A DNA stretch of 60,729 nt. Source: Candidatus Peregrinibacteria bacterium Gr01-1014_25. GTDB lineage: Bacteria > Patescibacteriota > Gracilibacteria > Peribacterales > Peribacteraceae. The DNA lies in assembly GCA_007376205.1 (NCBI GenBank), contig VMFU01000006.1, positions 1 through 60,729 on the forward strand, in the 5' to 3' direction. The position numbers and the translations under genes were made by a program. Under the pieces are notes generated by a model. That model was not told where the DNA came from. It saw nothing but the letters and a program-made list of their open reading frames with translations, and ran no database searches. This document shows, piece by piece, positions 7,181 to 13,018 of this stretch; the first letter of the stretch is position 1, and each line of letters begins with the position of its first letter.

Positions 7181-8091
7181 AGTAGTCCTTCTACTTCTCC
7201 ATCTACGGGATATGAAATGAATGTGGTTAATTTAGCTAACGGTTCTACGGAAATCTCAGTCGGATTTGCAACAAGAGTCCAGTGATCTTCAATGTCTCTG
7301 TGGGTCAGGGTTTCTGTTTTTAGTTTACTAGTGGTTATTACGTTAGTCATTTCATCTTTGAATCCTGAAACTTCTAGTAATGGCCACCATCCGAAGAATA
7401 GTCGCTTCTGTACATTAATTGTTGCTTTGACTTTGACCTTACAAAAGCGGTCTTCATATATTTTTGTTACCGGAATATCCAAAAATTCAACTTCCGAATA
7501 TTCTCCTGGCTCCATCGGCAGGGCTTTTGCATTCCACTTTTTCAATAGTAAATCCATGACTTTTCCTAAGGGTTTCTGATCTTCACCGTATAACACTACG
7601 TTCCTCATATCTGCTTCATGTGCATAAAAGCCTATTCGGTCTGTGGAGGAAAAGATAAGACCAAAGCTCTTTAGGCATAACTCTTCGCAAGTCGCCGGAA
7701 TCGCGATCTTGCTTTGCCAGTCATGATTTTCAGCATCCACCAATTGGTAAAGATTGATTCCTTTTGTTGCTGCTAGCTGTTTAGCTCCATCAGTGAATCC
7801 ATTCGCCGCCACCATTGCACCCTGGTTCGCTCTCACATCCTCAATGACAGATGCAAAAGCACCGACATCCTCAACATCTACAGGGTCTTTATGATCTTTG
7901 CAGCTTATGATAATAAGAAGGTCGTATTGTCCTGTTCGCACTTTTACACTCACATCGATTTGTCTTTCCTTGCCGGAATCCTTTCCTGCAATCTTATCGT
8001 TATGCGTAACCGTCGCTTTTGGGGCTAAATCCTGCTGAACTTTCGCAACAAGCTTCTCAAAGCGTTTCCATTTTGGATCAACATTTGTCAT
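7177..8091 (-). CDS. Mrr-like restriction endonuclease domain protein
   Basis: A 304-residue protein. The N-terminal half matches the PD-(D/E)xK fold of Mrr-type nucleases: an Asp in RQIDV, then ISCKD at the strand carrying the catalytic Lys, and the family tail pattern GAMVAANGFTDGAKQLA...INLYQL. The x-K motif is S-C-K rather than the usual E-x-K or Q-x-K. The C-terminal half (about 150-304) is beta-rich and unassigned. ATG 8091 is chosen because the frame farther upstream runs through the island repeats. The gene begins 43 nt inside the repeat at 8134. A role in DNA restriction or defence is plausible; no methylase is nearby. Confidence 0.7.
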   Translation of the reverse strand: MTNVDPKWKRFEKLVAKVQQDLAPKATVTHNDKIAGKDSGKERQIDVSVKVRTGQYDLLIIISCKDHKDPVDVEDVGAFASVIEDVRANQGAMVAANGFTDGAKQLAATKGINLYQLVDAENHDWQSKIAIPATCEELCLKSFGLIFSSTDRIGFYAHEADMRNVVLYGEDQKPLGKVMDLLLKKWNAKALPMEPGEYSEVEFLDIPVTKIYEDRFCKVKVKATINVQKRLFFGWWPLLEVSGFKDEMTNVITTSKLKTETLTHRDIEDHWTLVANPTEISVEPLAKLTTFISYPVDGEVEGLL

Positions 8092-8133
8092 GTTGGTAAA
8101 ATACCATTCATAGTTACTTTTGAGGATTCCAAA

Positions 8134-8164
8134 AGTTCCCAATCGTTCCCCACAGCTCATTGAC
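8134..8164 (+). repeat. island repeat, full copy F (ATTGAC type)
   Basis: 31 nt. Its first 25 bases are identical to 8305-8329 (copy G), while the last six (ATTGAC) match copy D. No gene is visible between copies F and G. Confidence 0.8.
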
Positions 8165-8294
8165 GACATACACGTTTTCATAGTGTAAGAGCACATTCCA
8201 CCGCTTGTGGACTCTTGAGAATATTTTTGACGAAATGCAGAGAATTCCTCAGCCCGATGAGCCTTTCTGATAGAGTAAGTGCATCCACTTTCTT

Positions 8295-8334
8295 GGGGCT
8301 GTCGAGTTCCCAATCGTTCCCCACAGCTCCACCA
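8295..8334 (+). repeat. island repeat, terminal copy G with tRNA-Ala mini-acceptor
   Basis: A 40-nt element: GGGGCTGT (8295-8302) pairs with ACAGCTCC (8323-8330) with a G.T at the third pair as in tRNA-Ala, followed by A and CCA. The interior contains the island repeat (8305-8329). It looks like a collapsed tRNA-Ala copy at the right island boundary, 4 nt before the stop codon of the GNAT-like gene. Confidence 0.75.
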
Positions 8335-8338
8335 CATT

Positions 8339-8908
8339 TCACTTTTCCGCTTTATATTCCATTCGCAGAGTTTTTCCATCGGTCCCTTCCGCCGGATTGA
8401 ATCCCAGTTCCTCCAGAATCGGCCGCAGGGGATCATTCGACGCAATATCCATCGTGATGTGATCTTTCTTGCGAATGCCCGAGAATGCAGACGGCACGAG
8501 CTGCTTGAGTTTCTGATGCAGGCGGATGGTGTCTTGGATGACCGCGCCCATCTCGTCTGCGGGTTCAGCTTCTGGCTGCGCATTGAACACGTCCGCCCAT
8601 TTCCTGCGAACCTCCTCCATGACGCCTCCTGTCATCAGTCCGATCATCATGTCGTAGGTCGCGTGTCGGAATTCGGGATGCGTGACGCATTGCCGGATGA
8701 CGGCCTTCCCCTTATCCAGCCGATAGACCATGTAGCCGACGGTGCGGTCGCCCGCCATTGCGACGAAAGCGACCGTCATCAACTTCAGCACGACTTCCGG
8801 TGTGAAGTCGGCATTCACATCGCGCTGGATTTTCGGCACATCGCTGGAAATCATTGCGCGGACCGTCACCTGCGGCTGCTTTTCAAATGATTTCTCGTGG
8901 TCGATCAT
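8339..8908 (-). CDS. GNAT-like acetyltransferase
   Basis: A 189-residue GC-rich backbone gene. A GNAT-like core is suggested by VAMAGDRTVGYMVYRL (strands 2-4), a V-x-HPEFR stretch equivalent to the acetyl-CoA strand, and a C-terminal LEELGF...MEY. About 50 extra residues are inserted before the last strand, so the assignment is moderate. The TTGACA-N16-TATAGT promoter ends 6 nt before the ATG, predicting a leaderless mRNA. Its stop lies at the right edge of the tRNA-Ala island. Confidence 0.65.
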   Translation of the reverse strand: MIDHEKSFEKQPQVTVRAMISSDVPKIQRDVNADFTPEVVLKLMTVAFVAMAGDRTVGYMVYRLDKGKAVIRQCVTHPEFRHATYDMMIGLMTGGVMEEVRRKWADVFNAQPEAEPADEMGAVIQDTIRLHQKLKQLVPSAFSGIRKKDHITMDIASNDPLRPILEELGFNPAEGTDGKTLRMEYKAEK

Positions 8909-8914
8909 ATGCAG

Positions 8915-8942
8915 ACTATAGATATAAATATATTTTTGTCAA
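8915..8942 (-). promoter_or_regulatory. sigma-70 promoter of the GNAT-like gene
   Basis: On the minus strand TTGACA (8942-8937), a 16-nt AT-rich spacer and TATAGT (8920-8915). Six bases separate the -10 box from ATG 8908, so transcription should start at or next to the start codon. Confidence 0.8.
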
Positions 8943-8958
8943 ATTTTGGTGAACATGA

Positions 8959-10107
8959 TCACGTTACAATCTCATGCAGCCGGCCATCACGGGCGGCTTC
9001 GCTGATCTCCATCGCGATGCGCTCGCCCATGGTCAGCGGTTTGCGGTGCAGGTACATGCCGTAAGGCGTCGCGGCGATGCCCGGGCACGTCGTGGGGCGG
9101 AAGCAGACGCCGAACAGAACGATCTCCTCGCGCCCACCCTCCGCGGCGATCACGCCCTGGAGCGTGAACGGACCGACCATGCCCTTGCCGGTCGGATCGA
9201 TCTCGCGCGGGAGCGACTGCGTCACGCCGAGGAAATCTTCGGCCAGGCCGAAGGCGCCGTCGACGAGCGACTCGCGGAGCGTGGATGGCGTGTGGCCGAC
9301 CTCGACCATCTGCAACGGAACGTGACCCAGCACGATCTTCTGCTGCGATGGCGTCATGCGTTGCAGCCCCTCGATGTTCGTCTGGCGGCGGACGTCGATG
9401 CCGACCAATTCCAATTCGCTGTGGAGCGGCGAGAAGAAGAAATGGAAGTTCACGAGCGCACCGACGACGTACTCCTCGATGACGGCTCTCTCCAGTTCCT
9501 TGGGTGCGATCTGCCCGAGCTTGATGCGGCGTTGAGCTTCCTCTTCGAAACTCTCCTTGTCCCATGCCAGGAAGAACGTCCGGCCGTATCCGCGCAGTTC
9601 ATCGCGGACTTTGACGATGGCAAGGCGGTCGATATCCTCGGGCGCATTGAACCTTCTGGGGATGCGGATGCCCGCCTCCGATAAGAGGTCGCGCTGCGTG
9701 TAGGGCTGATCGCGTCCCTCCAGCCGCAGGAGCGAGCGCGAGCCGAACATCGGCACGTCGAACGCCTGCTCCACGTCGCCGTACGACGGGAAGCGGCGCC
9801 AGAAGTATTTGCTCTGAATGAAGATCGCGTTGCGCGCGCGCAGGTCGGCGCGCACCTCTTTCGTGAGGACGTCGGTGAGTTCCTCGACCACGAGCACGTC
9901 GTCGACGCACCCCGCTTCCTCCTTCCCGCGCTTTCGCGTCTTGTAGTGCTTGGCGTAGAGCGGTTCGCGGCCTTGCCGCGCCACCACCAGGCTCTTCAAA
10001 CCGCACTGCTTCGCGCCGTGAGCGATATCGAGTGCGTTGCGACCGCCGAAGCAGGCGATCGTCAGGTGCTTGGCGTCGTAGCCGTCGAGCAGGAGTCCGG
10101 TGTCCAC
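8959..10107 (-). CDS. purP: PurP-like ATP-grasp ligase (FAICAR synthetase family)
   Basis: A 382-residue protein resembling archaeal PurP, which uses formate and ATP to formylate AICAR in purine synthesis. Matching landmarks in order are HLTIACFGGRNALDIAHGAK at the N-terminus, an R-IPRRF-x4-DIDRLAIVKV strand, EEYVVGALVNFHFFFSP and GIDVRRQTNIEGLQR. No ATG fits after the overlapping tRNA-Cys; GTG 10107 is preferred because the conserved region begins soon after and TAGACT lies 10 nt upstream. The family match is good; AICAR as substrate is not proven here, since related CPR proteins could have diverged. Confidence 0.75.
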   Translation of the reverse strand: MDTGLLLDGYDAKHLTIACFGGRNALDIAHGAKQCGLKSLVVARQGREPLYAKHYKTRKRGKEEAGCVDDVLVVEELTDVLTKEVRADLRARNAIFIQSKYFWRRFPSYGDVEQAFDVPMFGSRSLLRLEGRDQPYTQRDLLSEAGIRIPRRFNAPEDIDRLAIVKVRDELRGYGRTFFLAWDKESFEEEAQRRIKLGQIAPKELERAVIEEYVVGALVNFHFFFSPLHSELELVGIDVRRQTNIEGLQRMTPSQQKIVLGHVPLQMVEVGHTPSTLRESLVDGAFGLAEDFLGVTQSLPREIDPTGKGMVGPFTLQGVIAAEGGREEIVLFGVCFRPTTCPGIAATPYGMYLHRKPLTMGERIAMEISEAARDGRLHEIVT

Positions 10108-10198
10108 GGGCGCGAGCAGTCTAGGGGTTGAACGGAAAAAGAAAAGTCCACCCACCTTCCGCCGCGTAGTCCCATCGCTTATGCTCTCCAGTGTCACT

Positions 10199-10273
10199 GG
10201 TGCCGTAGCCAAGCAGTAAGGCAAGGGTCTGCAAAACCCTCATACGCGGGTGCGATTCCCGCCGGCACCTCCA
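10199..10273 (+). tRNA. tRNA-Cys (GCA)
   Basis: 75 nt: acceptor GGTGCCG/CGGCACC, anticodon stem AGGGT/ACCCT with loop CTGCAAA (GCA), T arm GCGGG/CCCGC, discriminator T73 typical of cysteine and encoded CCA. TATGCT at 10180-10185 is a plausible -10 box. Confidence 0.96.
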
Positions 10274-10280
10274 CCTCCTC

Positions 10281-10844
10281 TCACTCCGCCGCGGGCGGTT
10301 GGAACGTCATCGACGACAGAATCAGTTTCACTTCGCTCGTGACCTTGTCCGGCGTGGTCAGCGGCAGGGAGGCGGTGAAGACGTATCCCGTGTCTTCCTT
10401 CGCGGCGGCGACTTGGTAAAAGCGCTGCTTGGGCTGGGCAGCGAGCGGCTGGGCGCTGAAGACGTGGAGCGTCACGCTATCGCCGTCGACCGTGATCTCC
10501 GTCGCATCGATCTTGGCGTAATCCTTGCGCCGCGTCACCAGGTCGATGCTCGCCTTGCTGTACTCGGCGGACGACAGGGCGCGCGGCAAGCGTTCACGCG
10601 TGACGGCGACCGTGGGGTACTGGCCGGAAATCGCCGAGACGCTCTGGAAGGCGATCACGACTTCGGGGGGCATGCCCCGGGCCTGCACTTCTTCCTGCGA
10701 CAGGGCGCTCCATCCCTCCGGCATGCACGTGCCGATCGTTCCGTCCCAGTAGGTCGAGGTGCACGTCGCCTGCGTGCTGCTCCCACCGCCGCAGGCGGCA
10801 AGGAGAAGGAAGGCGAGGGTGGTTGGGAGGAGAGAGCGGCGCAT
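10281..10844 (-). CDS. secreted lipoprotein, unknown function
   Basis: 187 residues. A basic N-terminus, a hydrophobic stretch and the lipobox LLAAC (Cys at about 18) predict lipidation and export. The mature part has two further Cys residues and an alpha/beta look but no known family. TATGCT (10856-10851, minus) is 6 nt before ATG 10844. It is divergent from the M23 peptidase gene with only 47 nt between the start codons. Confidence 0.8.
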   Translation of the reverse strand: MRRSLLPTTLAFLLLAACGGGSSTQATCTSTYWDGTIGTCMPEGWSALSQEEVQARGMPPEVVIAFQSVSAISGQYPTVAVTRERLPRALSSAEYSKASIDLVTRRKDYAKIDATEITVDGDSVTLHVFSAQPLAAQPKQRFYQVAAAKEDTGYVFTASLPLTTPDKVTSEVKLILSSMTFQPPAAE

Positions 10845-10891
10845 GGGAAGAGCATAGTGCACGGGCCCCTTTTGCGCTATACTGGTAGGAA

Positions 10892-12100
10892 ATGCACACC
10901 CCTGTCCGTAGGAGCCGCCGAACGGCCGTCCATGGCGTTCTAATCGCCGTCGGCGCGCTCGCGATCGCGGCATTGCCGGCGTCCCACCTCGCGGGATCGG
11001 TCTCGCGCGGTGAGCTGCAGGAGGCGCTGGTGCGCACGCTCGATCATGCGGGGAACGGTTTTCGATCGCGGGTCGGCGTGGAGCGTCTGGTGCAGGATCG
11101 CACGGTGACCGTGGAGGAGGCGCGAAAAACGTTGCAGGAGGCGGAGGAGCGTGTCCGTGTTCTCGAAGAACGCATCGCCGACGCCGAACGGGTCCGGCGC
11201 GATCTTGGCGATGTGCATACGGACGTCGCGTTGTCCGCGGCGTCGCTGCGGCAACGTGCGCCGTCCGCCGGCGATGTTCTGCGGGCGACGGCGGCCGCGC
11301 TACTCCATGGCGAATCGCCGGTTCCCGCGTTGCATGCCCCCCTGCGTCAGCGGATGGATCACGATCGCGCGATCGCCGCACTGCGCCATGCCTCCGTTAC
11401 CAATGCGGCCGCAGCAACGCTTCGGCAACTCCGACTGGAACATGAGGCAGCGGCCAGTACGCTCGTTACCGCGCGCGCGGAGGCGGAGGAAGCTGAGCGC
11501 GATGCGCTGCATGCCGAGGAGAATGCACGCGCAATCCAGGCCATCATGCGGGATGTGCATGAACAGGTGCTGCGATTGCAGGGCGAACTCGCGCGGATCG
11601 ACGCGCGGCTGCGAGCGAAAGCCGAGCGCGAACTCATCGCCCAGGGTCTCCTCGATCCGTCGGAGCGGCGCAGGGGAGCGCTGCGGGCCAGCGCCATGGG
11701 ATTGCAGTGGCCGGCGCGCGGTCCGCTTTCGGCGGGATACCTCAACGCCGATTACCAGCGGCGCTTCGGCGTGCCGCACCGTGGATTGGATATCGTCGTC
11801 GGTGCCGGAACGGCCGTGCACGCCGCGGCGGACGGCGTCGTCTTCCTCGTCCGCGATGGCGGAGCGACCGGCTACACGTACGTGCTCCTCGGCCACCGCG
11901 GTGGATTGGCGACGCTCTATGGGCACCTCTCCGCCGTGACGGTCGCGGCCGGCCAGGAAGTCACCGCCGGGCAATTCATCGGCCTCTCCGGCGGGCAGCC
12001 CGGGACGCACGGCGCGGGCCCCATGACGACAGGCGCGCATCTGCACTTCGAAGTGATCAAGAACGGTTCGCATATTGATCCGCTGACGGCACTTCCGTAG
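10892..12100 (+). CDS. M23 (LytM) peptidase with coiled coil
   Basis: A 402-residue exported murein hydrolase or hydrolase activator of EnvC type. It has an N-terminal membrane/signal segment (about 14-33), a long coiled-coil region (about 60-260, Glu/Arg/Ala heptads) and a C-terminal LytM domain with H-x3-D (HRGLD, about 296) and HLHFE (about 385). Zinc ligands appear intact, so it may be active rather than a regulatory pseudo-peptidase. TATACT (10878-10883) lies 8 nt upstream of the ATG. The gene ends exactly where the 12101-12224 palindromic element begins. Confidence 0.9.
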   Translation: MHTPVRRSRRTAVHGVLIAVGALAIAALPASHLAGSVSRGELQEALVRTLDHAGNGFRSRVGVERLVQDRTVTVEEARKTLQEAEERVRVLEERIADAERVRRDLGDVHTDVALSAASLRQRAPSAGDVLRATAAALLHGESPVPALHAPLRQRMDHDRAIAALRHASVTNAAAATLRQLRLEHEAAASTLVTARAEAEEAERDALHAEENARAIQAIMRDVHEQVLRLQGELARIDARLRAKAERELIAQGLLDPSERRRGALRASAMGLQWPARGPLSAGYLNADYQRRFGVPHRGLDIVVGAGTAVHAAADGVVFLVRDGGATGYTYVLLGHRGGLATLYGHLSAVTVAAGQEVTAGQFIGLSGGQPGTHGAGPMTTGAHLHFEVIKNGSHIDPLTALP

Positions 12101-12224
12101 GGAACGTCTGAAAAATGCCATCTCCATTCGTCATCTGCGTGGAAAATTTGTTCAACGTGTTCACCGACACGCCTCACAAATTTTCCACTTGCTTCCTCGT
12201 ATCTGGCTATTTTTGAGACGTTCC
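12101..12224. repeat. 124-nt nested palindromic element
   Basis: Outer arms (12101-12120 and about 12204-12224) match over 18 of 20 positions with one indel. Inner arms GTGGAAAATTTG (12139-12150) and CAAATTTTCCAC (12177-12188) are perfectly complementary. The centre adds CGTGT/ACACG. It begins right after the M23 stop codon and separates it from convergent rsmI. It could be a miniature mobile element and may serve as a terminator. Confidence 0.7.
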
Positions 12225-12267
12225 TCCGAATGTCGATCATATGCCTGCGCGGCTTTGAAAGGATTTC

Positions 12268-12942
12268 CTAACCCAAAGCTCCCACGATCACCACGAACTC
12301 TCCTTTCCTCGTGATGCTCTTGGCGATGACGGGAAGCTGCGCGACAGTTGTGCGAATGACTTCCTCGTGCATCTTCGTCAATTCCCGCGCGATGACCACC
12401 TGCCGCTCGGGTTGCGATGCCAGTGCCGCGGCGAGTTCGAGCAGCGTGCGTTCGATGCGGTGGACGGACTCGTAGAAGAGGATCGTCCGCTCTTCTTGAA
12501 TAAAAGAATTGATCAGAGTTTTGCGCCCCTTCTTGAGCGGAAGGAATCCCAGATAGAGAAAATGATGAATGGGCAGGCCGCTGATGCTGGCGGCGGCGAT
12601 CACGGCGGACGGTCCCGGGACGGACTCGATGCGCAGCTCGGCTTCTGCCGCCTTTGCGACGAGAACGTATCCGGGGTCCGAGATTCCCGGCGTGCCGGCG
12701 TCGCTCACGAGGGCGAGGTGTTCGCCGTCCGCGAGGCGCGCGAGCAGTCGGTGGACGACCTGCGGATGAGAGTAGCCGTGCAGACTGATCAGTTCCTTCT
12801 TTGGGATATCGAGTTGCTTGAGCAGATTCCCCGTCACGCGCGTGTCCTCGCAGACGACCGCGTCGCATGCCTTCAGCGTCTCGATGGCACGCAGGGTGAT
12901 GTCCCCCAAATTGCCAATGGGTGTTGCGACAATGGAGAGCAT
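12268..12942 (-). CDS. rsmI: 16S rRNA (cytidine-1402 2'-O)-methyltransferase
   Basis: 224 residues of the tetrapyrrole-methylase-like fold. Diagnostic motifs are ATPIGNLGDIT at the N-terminus, CEDTRVT, LISLHGYSH, LVSDAGTPGISDPG and VPGPSA. RsmI methylates the ribose of C1402 at the decoding centre using SAM. It is slightly shorter than E. coli RsmI (286), lacking the C-terminal extension. It stands alone, convergent with the M23 gene. Confidence 0.95.
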   Translation of the reverse strand: MLSIVATPIGNLGDITLRAIETLKACDAVVCEDTRVTGNLLKQLDIPKKELISLHGYSHPQVVHRLLARLADGEHLALVSDAGTPGISDPGYVLVAKAAEAELRIESVPGPSAVIAAASISGLPIHHFLYLGFLPLKKGRKTLINSFIQEERTILFYESVHRIERTLLELAAALASQPERQVVIARELTKMHEEVIRTTVAQLPVIAKSITRKGEFVVIVGALG

Positions 12943-13018
12943 GGTATCACCGTAGCGGAAACAGGAGATTTTTCATTATGGATCGTCAGTGTCACATGTT
13001 CTGGTAGGATACAGTTCC

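Larger units (their letters stand above)
3834..8338. mobile_element. tRNA-Ala-anchored AT-rich cassette island
   Basis: About 4.5 kb of clearly lower GC than both flanks, beginning right after the tRNA-Ala CCA and ending at the 3' edge of a GC-rich GNAT-like gene. It holds at least five genes on both strands and six copies or half-copies of a ~30-nt repeat whose 3' half equals the tRNA-Ala terminus. The 14-mer CCTCAGCTCCACCA occurs at 3820-3833 and 6090-6103; a 25-nt identical repeat occurs at 8134-8158 and 8305-8329. No integrase or transposase is seen, so any recombinase would act in trans or be lost. Confidence 0.75.

Noticed and set aside
3834-8338. CRISPR array
   Set aside because: The ~30-nt repeats are irregularly spaced, enclose genes and match the tRNA-Ala end; no short spacers or cas genes.
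8092-8583. N-terminal extension of the Mrr-like gene to 8583
   Set aside because: It would translate two island repeats and overlap the GNAT-like gene; the conserved part begins after ATG 8091.
12161-12868. 235-codon minus-strand frame over rsmI
   Set aside because: Out-of-frame translation of rsmI plus the palindromic element; the rsmI frame carries all motifs.
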